Shown: positions 19,239-29,093 of the stretch, one piece after another | Position numbering within the stretch: the stretch's first letter is position 1 | Layout: each line of letters begins with the position of its first letter | NCBI RefSeq assembly: GCF_017695975.1 | Contig: NZ_JAAORN010000002.1 | Coordinates: 124,001 to 188,000, forward strand | DNA length: 64,000 bases | Direction: 5' to 3' | Source of the DNA: Prochlorococcus marinus CUG1417 | Lineage (GTDB): Bacteria > Cyanobacteriota > Cyanobacteriia > PCC-6307 > Cyanobiaceae | Notes under the pieces: model-generated | What the model was told of the DNA's origin: nothing | The model's input: only the letters and a program-made list of their open reading frames with translations | Database searches by the model: none | Program-made: the position numbers and the translations under genes

Positions 19239-21026
19239 TTACTTTAACTTAATAAGATTTCCATTCTTTACCCTGAATATTCTATTACAGAACTTAAGAT
19301 TATTGTCTCTATGAGTAATCATGATCATTGTTAATTCATTATTAATAGAAGATAGATTATTTAATATCTCGAATTCAGTTTTATAGTCAAGTGCACTTGT
19401 AGCTTCATCTAATATTAAAAATTGTGGGTTTTTATAAATTCCACGTGCAATTCCAAGTCTTTGCTGCTGGCCACCACTGAGCGAAATTCCATTTTCACCA
19501 ACTATCGTATCAATACCAAATCTTTTTTTTGAGATATATTCATCTAATAGAGTAGTTTTTAAAACTTTATTTATTTTGTCATTGTCAATTTTATTTTTTT
19601 CAACGCCAAAGGCAATATTTTCCTTAATAGAGGTTTCAGCCAAAAAGATTCTTTGAGAAACAAGGGATATTGATTCTCTCCAGTTTGCAATATCAGCTTC
19701 GCTACATTCGCCAATATTTATGCCATTAATATTTATTTGACCTAATGAAGGGGGAATTAACCCTATCAATAAGTCCACTAAAGTAGATTTACCTGAACCA
19801 CTTTCTCCAATTATTGCGATTCGATCACCTTTATTAATTTTCAAGCATAAACCATTTAGCAAATACTTTGAATCATTAGGATATTTAAAATAGATATCAT
19901 TAAGTTCTAAAGAGGAAAACGTATTTAAATATTTTTCTGAAAAGTTTTGTATATTTTCAGTGGTTTCTAAAAAATCTTTAATTTTATATTTATTTAAAAA
20001 TTCTAAAACTAAAATTAGACTATCTCTATACAATCTAGTTTTTACTACCCCCTCGTAAATTTTTTGCATCAAGGGAATAATTCTTTGTGATCCTAATGCT
20101 AAAGTTACTAAAAGTGGCAAAGCATTATTAAAACCTTCATAAATAACAGTTATACAAGCAACTACAGATAAAATAACTATTCCAAAAGGCTCAATTAAAA
20201 TCCTTGGATAGGCATTTATAAAAGCAGATTTGGCCATTATTAAATTTTTACTATAATTGGTTTTCTTAAAACTATTTAAAAAATAAGTATATTTTTGATT
20301 TAAAATTATTTCTCTTATGTATCCGAAACTTTCTTGGATTATTCTTACGAGTTTCATGTTAATTTTGGGCTGTAATTGACTATTTTTCCTTAATACATTT
20401 TTGGATAGACTTAAAGAATAATAATAAAAACAGAAAACTAAAATAGTTGAAATAAGGGTAGCTTTAAAATTAATTACTAATAATGTAATACATAAAAATA
20501 TGCTTAAAATAAGAGAACTTAAAAGTAAAAGTTGTGGAATTATTATTCCATACACAACTGAAGTAATTTCGGTATTTACAATTGATATAGAATCACCACT
20601 ATTTAAATGTTCTAAATAAGGTCTATTTATTATTCTGTTAAAAATTTCTGAACTTAAATCATGTCCAACAGAAGCAGCTAGTCTGAAAGAAAACCATAGA
20701 TTCAACAACCTTATAATTCCGCATAAAATTACAATAAATCCGAAAACCAAAGTTATTGGTAATCTTATATTTTCTGCTGATGTTATGTAAAATTTTGAAG
20801 CAATTGAATTTACTATTGATAAATTAAAAATTCTTTCTGGTTCAGACAAAACAGATAGCAAAGGGATTACGCTAGCTAGACTTATAACCTCAGCCAAACT
20901 GCTTATCAATAGTAATATTAGATAAACAAAAAACTGAGATTTCCTTTTCTTATTTAGGCTCAACCACAATTTTAATGATAGATTAATTGTTGATAAATCT
21001 TTTAATTTCTTGCTATTTGATTCCAT
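19239..21026 (-). CDS. ABC exporter, fused permease-ATPase, PglK/MsbA-like
   Basis: 595 residues with the same plan as the exporter at 4591-6381. A membrane domain with about six helices precedes a full ATPase: Walker A GESGSGKS, signature LSGGQQQRLGIARG, Walker B FLILDEATSAL, then MIMITHRD. The KKRKSQFF start and the SxAEVxSLASVIPLLSVL first helix parallel the other copy, so they are likely paralogues with different glycan substrates. It lies 14 bases from the UDP-HexNAc dehydrogenase gene and 82 bases from the carbamoyltransferase frame chosen here, all on one strand. Probably flips the lipid-linked unit polymerised by the EpsG-like protein; this is an inference. Confidence 0.85.
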   Translation of the reverse strand: MESNSKKLKDLSTINLSLKLWLSLNKKRKSQFFVYLILLLISSLAEVISLASVIPLLSVLSEPERIFNLSIVNSIASKFYITSAENIRLPITLVFGFIVILCGIIRLLNLWFSFRLAASVGHDLSSEIFNRIINRPYLEHLNSGDSISIVNTEITSVVYGIIIPQLLLLSSLILSIFLCITLLVINFKATLISTILVFCFYYYSLSLSKNVLRKNSQLQPKINMKLVRIIQESFGYIREIILNQKYTYFLNSFKKTNYSKNLIMAKSAFINAYPRILIEPFGIVILSVVACITVIYEGFNNALPLLVTLALGSQRIIPLMQKIYEGVVKTRLYRDSLILVLEFLNKYKIKDFLETTENIQNFSEKYLNTFSSLELNDIYFKYPNDSKYLLNGLCLKINKGDRIAIIGESGSGKSTLVDLLIGLIPPSLGQININGINIGECSEADIANWRESISLVSQRIFLAETSIKENIAFGVEKNKIDNDKINKVLKTTLLDEYISKKRFGIDTIVGENGISLSGGQQQRLGIARGIYKNPQFLILDEATSALDYKTEFEILNNLSSINNELTMIMITHRDNNLKFCNRIFRVKNGNLIKLK

Positions 21027-21040
21027 GAGATTTTTAAGCT

Positions 21041-22384
21041 TTAAATTCTCATAGGATTTAAAGTCCGAGGTATTATGCCTTTCAGATCAAATAATAATGA
21101 ATCATTATGTATTAAACTTCTCCATTGCTGAATATTGAGTTTAACAAATTTTTCATGAGCAACTAAAAGTAAAACAGCTTCGTAACTTTCTTCAAAACTT
21201 AGCTCATTACTATACTCAATATCTAAATCGATATTTGTATCGTCGGTAATATACGGATCAACCACCTTTAGCTTGAATGGATATTTAGAGAATTTTTTCA
21301 AAATATCAAAAACCTTAGAATTTCTCATGTCAGGACAATCTTCCTTAAAGGTAATTCCTAAAATTAAGATTTTTAGTCCTTTTTTAAAAAGACATTTTTC
21401 AACTATCTTTAGAATTATTCTATCTACAAGTCGATCACTAACTTTATCGTTAATTTTTCTTCCAGAACTAACTATTAATGGCTCATAACCTAACTGATTA
21501 GATTTATACGTTAAATAATAAGGGTCTACACCAATACAATGTCCTCCAACTAATCCAGGTTTAAAAGGCAAAAAATTCCACTTTGTACTCGCTGCATTAA
21601 TGACATCTAAAGTATCTATTTTTAGAAGATTACAAATAAATGATAATTCATTCATCAAAGCAATATTAATATCTCTTTGAGTATTTTCTATAATTTTTGC
21701 TGTTTCAGCAACCATAATGCTTTCTACTTTATATGTGCCTGCTTTAATAATTGATCCATACAAAAGATTAATCCATTCTGCAGCATCTTTATTTGAACCA
21801 CTCGTAATTTTAACTATATTGGTTAAAGTATTTTTTTTATCACCAGGATTGATTCTTTCAGGACTATATCCGCAAAAATAATCTTCATTTAGTTTTAAAT
21901 CTGAGGATTTTGATAAAAGAGGTATACAAACATCTTGTGTAGCACCTGGGAAAACTGTACTTTCATATATAACTATAGGTTTAAACTTATTTGTTTTTTT
22001 TGATAAAGCCTTACCTACCAAAGTACTTGCCTCTTTTAATGCCGTAAGGTCAGGTATGTTAAATTCATCTATTGGAGTAGGAACAGTAATAATAAATACA
22101 TCTGCCTCTTTAAGAAGTTCTTCTTCAAGAGTAAATTCTATATTTTTTAAATCTTTTAATTCTTTTTCTGAAAATTGGTTTGTATAGTCATAAAAATTTC
22201 TAAGTCCATATATTCTTTTTTTACTAATATCAAATCCAATAACTTTTCTTTCTAATTTTTTTCCAGTAATCAAGCAATTACTAACTTTAGAAAACTCAAT
22301 TGCCAATGGCAACCCAACATATCCAAGCCCTATTATTGCTATCTTACACTTCTCGTTAATGGGGAGAGATAATTCTTCTTTCAA
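21041..22384 (-). CDS. UDP-N-acetylhexosamine dehydrogenase (WbpA/TviB type)
   Basis: 447 residues. IAIIGLGYVGLPLAIEFSK at 15-33 binds NAD. YSPERINPGDKKNT near 173-186 is the WbpA/TviB hallmark. The catalytic cysteine lies in GLVGGHCIGVDPYY at Cys283. Members oxidise UDP-GlcNAc to UDP-GlcNAcA by two NAD-dependent steps, a precursor of GalNAcA or ManNAcA-type sugars. The start is TTG at 22384, the only start codon ahead of the glycine loop in this frame. A short charged insert, TGKKLERK at 40-47, sits between helix 1 and strand 2. The next gene upstream is a uronate epimerase 36 bases away. Oxidation of UDP-ManNAc is the alternative. Confidence 0.88.
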   Translation of the reverse strand: MKEELSLPINEKCKIAIIGLGYVGLPLAIEFSKVSNCLITGKKLERKVIGFDISKKRIYGLRNFYDYTNQFSEKELKDLKNIEFTLEEELLKEADVFIITVPTPIDEFNIPDLTALKEASTLVGKALSKKTNKFKPIVIYESTVFPGATQDVCIPLLSKSSDLKLNEDYFCGYSPERINPGDKKNTLTNIVKITSGSNKDAAEWINLLYGSIIKAGTYKVESIMVAETAKIIENTQRDINIALMNELSFICNLLKIDTLDVINAASTKWNFLPFKPGLVGGHCIGVDPYYLTYKSNQLGYEPLIVSSGRKINDKVSDRLVDRIILKIVEKCLFKKGLKILILGITFKEDCPDMRNSKVFDILKKFSKYPFKLKVVDPYITDDTNIDLDIEYSNELSFEESYEAVLLLVAHEKFVKLNIQQWRSLIHNDSLLFDLKGIIPRTLNPMRI

Positions 22385-22420
22385 TATCTTAATATGATTT
22401 GATTATTTTAATGATAAGCT

Positions 22421-23452
22421 TTAATCATAACCAATTTTATAAAATTCTTTATACCACTTTACAAATTCTTTAATACCATTTTTTATTGGTGTATTAGGTC
22501 TGTAGTTAATATAATCTTCTAAAATAGTCGTATCTGATTCTGTAGCCCTTACATCACCACTTTGCATTGGGAGATAATTTATATTTGCCTTTACACATAG
22601 GATTTCTTCTAGTACTTTCAAAAAGTCAAGTAGTTTTATTGGTTTTGAATTGCCTACATTAAAGACTTTATGAGGAGCCCAACTATTTTCTGGTGACAAG
22701 CCTGATTTTTCTAAAGATGAATTTTCCTTCGGTGGTTTTTCTAATACTTTAATGATGCTATTTACAACATCATCAATATAAGTAAAATCTCTTACCATAT
22801 TACCATTATTATAAACGTCTATTTTCTCACCTTTGATCATTGACTTTGTAAATAAAAATAAAGCCATATCAGGTCTTCCCCATGGACCATATACAGTAAA
22901 AAATCTTAACCCAGTAGAAGGTAAGTTATATAAATGACTATACGAATGAGCAATTAACTCATTTGCTCTTTTAGTTGCAGCATATAGGCTAACTGGATGA
23001 TCCACAGGATCTTTTTCTGAGAGTGGTAATTTCGTATTACCGCCATAAACTGAACTACTGCTAGCGTAAACAAAGTGTTCTATTTTATATTTAATGCAAT
23101 TTTTAAGAATATTACCAAACCCTATTAAGTTTGAATTGTAGTAAGAGTCGGGGTTTATTAATGAATACCTTACCCCTGCTTGGGCTGCCAAATTGATTAC
23201 CTTTGAAGGTTTATAAATTTCAAAAATTTCTTCTAGAAAACTATTTTCAGTTATATCACCTTTGAAAAATGAAAAAAGATTTTTAAATTCCTTTGATTTT
23301 GATTTAAGGTTCTCTAAACGAGCTTCTTTAAGATTTAAATCGTAATAATCATTTAAAGAATCAATTCCAATTACCCTTACCCCATCCTCAATGAGCCTTT
23401 TACATGTATGAAAACCTATAAAACCTGCTGCCCCAGTAACTAAAACAACCAT
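22421..23452 (-). CDS. UDP-uronate 4-epimerase (CapI/WbpP-like)
   Basis: 343 residues from the chosen ATG at 23452 (MVVLVTGAAGFIGFHTC). An ATG at 23485 would add 11 residues ahead of the glycine loop, which is unusual for this family. SSSSVYGGNTKLP supplies the catalytic Ser, and YAATKRANE the Tyr-x3-Lys pair. YGPWGRPDMALFLFTKSM is characteristic of CapI/LspL UDP-glucuronate 4-epimerases and separates it from GalE. With the neighbouring dehydrogenase it could yield UDP-GalNAcA or UDP-GalA. It is the first gene of the minus-strand block running to asnB and diverges from the initiating transferase gene at 23529. Confidence 0.88.
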   Translation of the reverse strand: MVVLVTGAAGFIGFHTCKRLIEDGVRVIGIDSLNDYYDLNLKEARLENLKSKSKEFKNLFSFFKGDITENSFLEEIFEIYKPSKVINLAAQAGVRYSLINPDSYYNSNLIGFGNILKNCIKYKIEHFVYASSSSVYGGNTKLPLSEKDPVDHPVSLYAATKRANELIAHSYSHLYNLPSTGLRFFTVYGPWGRPDMALFLFTKSMIKGEKIDVYNNGNMVRDFTYIDDVVNSIIKVLEKPPKENSSLEKSGLSPENSWAPHKVFNVGNSKPIKLLDFLKVLEEILCVKANINYLPMQSGDVRATESDTTILEDYINYRPNTPIKNGIKEFVKWYKEFYKIGYD

Positions 23453-23528
23453 ATTATATTGATCTCCAAAAGTATTTAAAGCCAATCAATATTATATACT
23501 AAAGTAATGTGGGAGAAATATTAAATAA

Positions 23529-24521
23529 ATGTTTTTTGTATCGTTTATTTTATTTTTAATAAATTTTTTTATAACCTCTAGCCTATCGCCAATACTTCAA
23601 AAAATTGGCTCCAAACTAGATTTAATTGATAGGCCTGACAATAGAAAAATAAACAAAAGATCTTTAGTTCGGGTAGGAGGTATATCTTTTATCGCAAGTT
23701 TTATTATTAGCTATATTATTTTAGTTTTTTTTACTAAATATAATTTAATAATAAATAATGAATACAAAAACTTCTTCACAATTTCAATAATAATTAGTCT
23801 TTCATCTTTCTTATTAGGATTTGCGGATGATTTAAAAAGTTTATCTCCTATTTTTAGATTATTTATGCAAATCATAATTTCTGCATTTGTCTGGATTTGT
23901 GGTATTCAAATAAATAATATTGATATATCGTTTTTAAGATTAGATATTGAATTTATACAGGTAAGTAGTTTAATAAGTTTTTTTCTTACAATCATTTGGA
24001 TAACAGGTATAACAAATGCAATCAATTGGATTGATGGTCTTGATGGCCTTGCTAGCTCTTTAGTTGGGGTGAGTTCTCTAAGTCTTGGAGTATTATTTAT
24101 GAGAGAGGGAAACATTCAAGAAGGATTAGTTTTAATAGGCATATCAGGTTCATGCCTGGGATTTTTAATATTCAATCGATATCCAGCAAAACTAATAATG
24201 GGCGATGGAGGATCCTATTTCTTAGGATTTAATTTAGGATATCTAAGTATTTTAGGGGGTAGCTCCTATTTAGTTTATGACTCGATTAATGTTTATACTC
24301 AAAAACTTCATATTTTTATTTTAATATTTCTCATTCCTCTTTTTGATATGACCTATGTCATATTAGTAAGATTATCAAAGGGATTATCACCTTTTTATCC
24401 AGATAATAATCACATACACCATAGATTAATGAATATTGGCCTAACTCACGATAAGGTAGTTAAGTTTTTGACAGTAGCGAATATAGTAATTTGTATTTTT
24501 AGTTTAATTATTTTATTTTAG
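23529..24521 (+). CDS. Undecaprenyl-phosphate sugar-1-phosphate transferase (WecA/TagO family)
   Basis: 330 residues with about ten membrane segments. The polyprenyl-phosphate N-acetylhexosamine-1-phosphate transferase signatures are present: ADDLKSLSP, the catalytic NAINWIDGLDGLA loop, KLIMGDGGSYFLG, and the C-terminal NNHIHHRLMNIGL histidine motif. DRPDNRKINKRSLVRVGG near the start is also conserved. It transfers HexNAc-1-phosphate from UDP-HexNAc to the lipid carrier and so starts a polysaccharide unit. It is the only initiating transferase recognised in the window and is transcribed alone. The exact sugar (GlcNAc, GalNAc or other) is unknown. Confidence 0.92.
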   Translation: MFFVSFILFLINFFITSSLSPILQKIGSKLDLIDRPDNRKINKRSLVRVGGISFIASFIISYIILVFFTKYNLIINNEYKNFFTISIIISLSSFLLGFADDLKSLSPIFRLFMQIIISAFVWICGIQINNIDISFLRLDIEFIQVSSLISFFLTIIWITGITNAINWIDGLDGLASSLVGVSSLSLGVLFMREGNIQEGLVLIGISGSCLGFLIFNRYPAKLIMGDGGSYFLGFNLGYLSILGGSSYLVYDSINVYTQKLHIFILIFLIPLFDMTYVILVRLSKGLSPFYPDNNHIHHRLMNIGLTHDKVVKFLTVANIVICIFSLIILF

Positions 24522-24547
24522 AAATCTCCTTATGCTCGATATATTAA

Positions 24548-25573
24548 TTAAGAATTACCTTTTAGAAGGTTCTTAAAACTACTAACCATAAATGCAGCTA
24601 ATTTAATTGAGTCAATTGTGATATTTATGAAAATAAAATTAGCCCAATTTATGATATTAAGATTTTTAAAGTTAAATCCTTTTAATAAAGGCAACCAAAT
24701 TATTCTTACACCAATATAAATCGCCATTATAGTATTGATCATTATTTTTGTTATGTGCGGCAAATAAAAAATACTATCTTCTTCCCATTGCGAAAACATA
24801 TAATTCCAATTAAAAGAAATAAAAATCAAACAAAGAGCTATAAAGAAAAAATAAAGATACTTCTGTCTTTGAAAAATTTGCACTTCGGCAGAAGAGGAAC
24901 AATAATATTTGTACCATTTTTTGCAAAGATAGGAAAAGGTCTTATTACGCAACCCAAAATAGTTAATTGTTGGGCATTTTTGGTTTTTGATATTTTTATT
25001 AAATAGTAAACATCTTTTAATCCAATCAGAATCTTCTCCAGATCTTACGAAAGGTAAAAACCATCCAATTTTGGCAAATAAATCTTTTTTTATTAATGCT
25101 CCAGGAATTGTATATAAAGGTTTAAAGCCATATGTCGCAGCAATAAATAATTTCTCAAAATCATTTGAATATTTATAAATTGTTCTACCTAAAAATCCAT
25201 CTGGATTATCAATAAGCAACTTTAAAGAATTCTCCAACCAGTTTGTTGCAGGAATAGTATTTACATCTAAAAATGCAATATAGTTTCCTGTAGAAAGATT
25301 AAGACCAATATTTCTTGCCTCCCCTGGACATAGTTTTTTATTTTTAAAGATATTGATCAACTTTCCATTAGTTATTAGTTTAAGTTGATCTATGTCAAAG
25401 TTTTTTTTTAAATAAGTGCAATCATTTATTACAGCAATAATCTCATGAGTATAGTCAATATTTTTTTTTAAATTTTCTATTAAAAAAATAAATTTTTCTA
25501 TTTCTTTTACTGATACTGGAATAACTAAAGAAACTTTTATTGGAGAATTTAAACCTGATTGATTATTAAGCAT
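24548..25573 (-). CDS. Glycosyltransferase family 2 with C-terminal membrane segments
   Basis: 341 residues. VSLVIPVSVKEIEKFIFLI opens a GT-A domain. LCPGEARNIGLNLSTGNYIA then leads into FLDVNT, the acidic donor-binding position. FLPFVRSGEDSDWIKRC supplies the ED acceptor-side motif. Residues from about 235 contain two or three hydrophobic segments, so the enzyme is probably anchored at the inner membrane. It converges with the initiating transferase gene (26 bases) and follows wza (17 bases) on the same strand, so it is likely co-transcribed with wza. Confidence 0.82.
   Translation of the reverse strand: MLNNQSGLNSPIKVSLVIPVSVKEIEKFIFLIENLKKNIDYTHEIIAVINDCTYLKKNFDIDQLKLITNGKLINIFKNKKLCPGEARNIGLNLSTGNYIAFLDVNTIPATNWLENSLKLLIDNPDGFLGRTIYKYSNDFEKLFIAATYGFKPLYTIPGALIKKDLFAKIGWFLPFVRSGEDSDWIKRCLLFNKNIKNQKCPTINYFGLRNKTFSYLCKKWYKYYCSSSAEVQIFQRQKYLYFFFIALCLIFISFNWNYMFSQWEEDSIFYLPHITKIMINTIMAIYIGVRIIWLPLLKGFNFKNLNIINWANFIFINITIDSIKLAAFMVSSFKNLLKGNS
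24557..24570 (+). terminator. Possible terminator hairpin after the initiating transferase gene
   Basis: ACCTT-TTAG-AAGGT (five base pairs, loop of four) followed by TTCTT. It lies 35 bases past the plus-strand stop and inside the last codons of the convergent gene. The stem is short, so this is weak. Confidence 0.27.
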
Positions 25574-25590
25574 ATAAATAAATTTTATAA

Positions 25591-26664
25591 TTAGTCATCA
25601 TTAATTAATTCATAAAATGTTATTCCAGTTATGATGTCTCTTAATGGTGCGAATATAGTCTGTACACCTCTACTGAATTTTGTGTAGTTAACAGCATTAA
25701 CATTAATAATATCTCCATCCTTTAATATTGGATTATTAATAATTGAATTATTTTTATTAATATTGTATTTATATCTTGATACGTTTATTGCTCCATATTC
25801 ATCTTCCCTAATTAATTGAATATTCTGCCTATTTGCTTGCCAATCAACTGGACCCCCAGCAATCATAATAGCTTCAATTAATGAAACCCCAGAAACAACC
25901 ATTTTTTCTCCTGGTGCTTTAACTTCGCCAACGACAGTAATACCTATTTTAGCTGGAGCCAAAGTGGCCTTAGCAAGTTTATACTGAGTTTTACTAAATT
26001 CATTTGTCGAATTAATTTTCAGAACATCCCCATGGCTTAGTTTAATATTATTAGACTGGTCTCCATCTTCAACTAATGATATCAGATTTAAAGATGTAAT
26101 TTTTTTTATTAATTCTCCATCCTCTTTAAAAAGCCTTATCAATTTTACATCTTCTAAATTTGATTTACTTGTAATTCCACCAGCCAGTTGTAATCCATCA
26201 ACTAATCTTGGTGGATTTTCTAAAATATCTTCAATTTGGTACAAACCAGGTTTCTGAACTTCACCAATTATTGAAATATCTAAAGGCCTTGAATGGCTTA
26301 AACTCAATTGAAGATCAGGAACAATCAATTCTTTAGAATATTTTGATATTAAATCATTTCTCGCTTCTTCTAAAGTTTTATTCTCGATAAAGTAATTTCC
26401 AATAACTGGGAGAAAAATCCATCCATCATTTAAAACTTGAAATTCGCCGTTATAAACTTCTAAATCAGTAAATTTTAATTCTAAAATGTCTCCTGATCCA
26501 ATCAGGTAATTGTATGATGTACTGGATATAGAATTCTTAAAATTATTACTTCCTATATTAGTTGAATCATTTATATTTATATCCTCAGATGCCGCAGGTA
26601 AAATGGGAAAAAATATATTAAAGATTCCAATAAAGATAAACGTAAAGAAAATATTTTTCCTCAT
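25591..26664 (-). CDS. Outer-membrane polysaccharide export protein (Wza/OPX family)
   Basis: 357 residues. A Sec signal peptide covers roughly residues 1-26 and ends PAASED, suited to signal peptidase I. No lipobox cysteine is seen, unlike E. coli Wza. YLIGSGDILELKFTDLE starts the polysaccharide-export domain, and IIGEVQKPGLYQIE and VVGEVKAPGEKMV start SLBB repeats. OPX proteins form the outer-membrane channel for polymer leaving via a Wzc-type co-polymerase. That gene lies divergently 121 bases away, so the two export parts share an intergenic control region. The C-terminal VQTIFAPLRDIITGITFY helix is typical of cyanobacterial OPX proteins. Confidence 0.9.
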   Translation of the reverse strand: MRKNIFFTFIFIGIFNIFFPILPAASEDININDSTNIGSNNFKNSISSTSYNYLIGSGDILELKFTDLEVYNGEFQVLNDGWIFLPVIGNYFIENKTLEEARNDLISKYSKELIVPDLQLSLSHSRPLDISIIGEVQKPGLYQIEDILENPPRLVDGLQLAGGITSKSNLEDVKLIRLFKEDGELIKKITSLNLISLVEDGDQSNNIKLSHGDVLKINSTNEFSKTQYKLAKATLAPAKIGITVVGEVKAPGEKMVVSGVSLIEAIMIAGGPVDWQANRQNIQLIREDEYGAINVSRYKYNINKNNSIINNPILKDGDIINVNAVNYTKFSRGVQTIFAPLRDIITGITFYELINDD

Positions 26665-26726
26665 AAATCTAAAACTTACTTCCGATTAGTTTGTATTTAT
26701 ATTATCAGAAAACGATAAATTTATTA

Positions 26727-26735
26727 TGATATAAT
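26727..26735 (+). promoter_or_regulatory. Putative extended -10 promoter of the wzc operon
   Basis: TGATATAAT is a perfect extended -10 element (TGnTATAAT). It predicts a start near 26742 and a leader of about 44 bases before the wzc ATG at 26786. No convincing -35 box is visible, which extended -10 promoters can tolerate. Confidence 0.42.
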
Positions 26736-26785
26736 AAATTAATTCCAAAAAAAAATATTTTAAATTAAAAAATTCTTGAAGCTAA

Positions 26786-29086
26786 ATGGAGAAAAATATA
26801 AATCTAAAAGATAGTTCAAGTAACGATGAAGAAAACTTAACCTTATCTCAGATTTTTTCAATCCTTATAAGAAGGTCAAAATTATTTGGCATAGTTACTT
26901 TATTCTTTTTTTCTGGATCAGTTTTTTTTACTATATATCAGCGAACCACGAATCCAATTTTCAGAGGTACTTTTATTATTATGACCTCGGATCCGATAGG
27001 AAATGAACCTGCATCTGCTCCTACTGCGAAAGATTTGGCTTTACAGTCATTCACTGCTAGTTCCAAAGTTGATTTTCCAACTCTAAGAATATTTCTAAAA
27101 AGTTCATTAGCATTGAAGCCATTAGCAAATAAGATGAATTTGAGTATGGAGTATTTAGAGAGGGTAATCAAGATAAAAGATGAAAAACTGGCTAGAAGTC
27201 CAGGAAATATAATTAATGTCTCTATTAATGTAAAAGACTATAAATTAGGAAAAAAATTAATTTCTAATTTATCAGATACTTATATGCAATTAGCCAATGA
27301 CTGGAGGAGAAAAAGATTAAATGATGGACTAGATTTTTTAAATTCTCAGGTACCTGAAATAAATCAAAGACGTAGCAAAATTAAATCAAAATTATCTGAC
27401 TTCAGAAAAAAATATACTTTTATTGACCCAAGAATTGAAGGATTAGGAATAAAAGAAAATATAAAAAAACATAACGACTCTATCAAAGAAATAAATCGAA
27501 ATATAATCAACCTAGAAGAACTTAAAAAAGATGTTGAATCTAGAAGATTAACATCATTAGGGTTTGAAGAAAGATTTGGAGATAAAGGTACTGGGCTTGG
27601 GGTTGAGATCGAGAATGCTAACTCCCCAATTATTAAAGAAGCATTGAAACTAGAGGAAAAACTTGAAATGAAAAAAGGTTTATATAAAGATAAATCTTTA
27701 GTTGTTCAAAATATACAAAACCATTTAGATTCGATAAGACCTACCGTAATTAAAGCGCAATTAGAAGCTATAGATGCAGCTTCAGAATTTTATAAAGATC
27801 AATTATCCTCTTATAAACTCGCAATAAACAATTACAAGAATGAATTTGTTTTACAACCAGACATAATAAAAGGCTTTGAGGATATTCAGCAAAGAATTGA
27901 ATTAAATGATGAGAGCCTTGGATCTATTATAAGAGCAAGAGAAATGTTTAGACTTGAAATTGCTCAAAAGACAGCCCCATGGACTTTGATTTCTCCTCCA
28001 AAAATGTATTCAGACCCTACTGGGCCTAATGTACTAAAATATCTCGCTTGGGGATCCTTCATAAGTATTTTTTTAGGAGCATTAATTGCTTACATTAGAG
28101 ACAGACTGGATAATGTCTACCATGATCCAGCTACAATTATCGACAATATAGGTTCTATTAGCCTAGGTCTCATTCCTTATATATCTTTTTTTGAGGGTAT
28201 TAGAGAACAAAAGAAATTCATTTTAAAAAACTTAGACAAACAAATAGAAGACGATAACCTTAATAAGGACAAAGAATCTTTAACAGCCAATAAAGATGAA
28301 AAAATCAATAGTTATCAAAGATTCTTTTATCAAGAGGCTTTTAGAAATATCCTTACATCTATAAGATTTCTTGAAAGTGATAAAGAAATAAATGTAGTTA
28401 CAATTACTAGCTCTGTCCCAGCCGAAGGTAAAACCTTAGTAAACATATTATTAGCAAAAACATATAGTGAACTAGATAAAAAAGTATTACTTATTGATGG
28501 TGACATGAGAAAACCACAATTACATTACAGATTGGGAATGAATAATATTTTAGGCCTCTCCAACATTCTTACAGATTCTTCATTAGATGTCAGTAAAGTT
28601 ATAAAAAAAGTTGAAGGCTATGAGAACTGGGATGTTATTACATCGGGTTTTGTACCACCCGATCCTGCAAGGCTTTTAAGCTCTGATCGAATGAATGAAT
28701 TTATATCCACCTTAAAAAATTTACAAAGATATGACATAGTAATATTTGATTGTCCTCCTGTTATTGGATTAGCAGATGCTTCTTTAATTGCTGAAAAAAC
28801 GGATGGTATGATTCTTTTGGTTTCATTAGACAAAGTGCCTGTTGGTCTTCCTTTAGAAGCTAAAAAAATTATGAAAAATAGCGGAGCCGAATTTTTAGGA
28901 GTAATCATTAATTCAATGAAAGAAGTTAACAATAATTTACTTACCAACAAAAGTTATGGTTATGGTGATCTTTACGCACAATATGCAGAAGAAGAGAATC
29001 TTTCAGAAGAATTAACCTCAAAACAAATTTTAATAAATAAGATCAAAGAGTATTTTGACAAATTTCTAAAATGGTTGGATAACTAA
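26786..29086 (+). CDS. Polysaccharide co-polymerase with cytoplasmic tyrosine kinase domain (Wzc family BY-kinase)
   Basis: 766 residues. A membrane helix at about 36-54 opens a Wzz-type periplasmic domain with long coiled coils (roughly 160-390). A second helix lies near 420-440 after a PPKMYSDPTGPN segment. The kinase domain has Walker A SVPAEGKT at 543-550, Walker A' VLLIDGDMRKPQLH and Walker B IVIFDCPP. Tyrosines 724, 726, 730 and 733 form a cluster near the C-terminus, as in Wzc, where cycling phosphorylation controls chain length and export. A 33-residue charged tail follows the cluster. It starts the plus-strand operon wzc-phosphatase-YdcF-exonuclease, with only seven bases before the phosphatase gene. 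Confidence 0.93.
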   Translation: MEKNINLKDSSSNDEENLTLSQIFSILIRRSKLFGIVTLFFFSGSVFFTIYQRTTNPIFRGTFIIMTSDPIGNEPASAPTAKDLALQSFTASSKVDFPTLRIFLKSSLALKPLANKMNLSMEYLERVIKIKDEKLARSPGNIINVSINVKDYKLGKKLISNLSDTYMQLANDWRRKRLNDGLDFLNSQVPEINQRRSKIKSKLSDFRKKYTFIDPRIEGLGIKENIKKHNDSIKEINRNIINLEELKKDVESRRLTSLGFEERFGDKGTGLGVEIENANSPIIKEALKLEEKLEMKKGLYKDKSLVVQNIQNHLDSIRPTVIKAQLEAIDAASEFYKDQLSSYKLAINNYKNEFVLQPDIIKGFEDIQQRIELNDESLGSIIRAREMFRLEIAQKTAPWTLISPPKMYSDPTGPNVLKYLAWGSFISIFLGALIAYIRDRLDNVYHDPATIIDNIGSISLGLIPYISFFEGIREQKKFILKNLDKQIEDDNLNKDKESLTANKDEKINSYQRFFYQEAFRNILTSIRFLESDKEINVVTITSSVPAEGKTLVNILLAKTYSELDKKVLLIDGDMRKPQLHYRLGMNNILGLSNILTDSSLDVSKVIKKVEGYENWDVITSGFVPPDPARLLSSDRMNEFISTLKNLQRYDIVIFDCPPVIGLADASLIAEKTDGMILLVSLDKVPVGLPLEAKKIMKNSGAEFLGVIINSMKEVNNNLLTNKSYGYGDLYAQYAEEENLSEELTSKQILINKIKEYFDKFLKWLDN

Positions 29087-29093
29087 GAAATAA

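Noticed and set aside
28618-28950. 110-codon frame antisense to the Wzc kinase domain
   Set aside because: Shadow of the kinase coding sequence with no features of its own.
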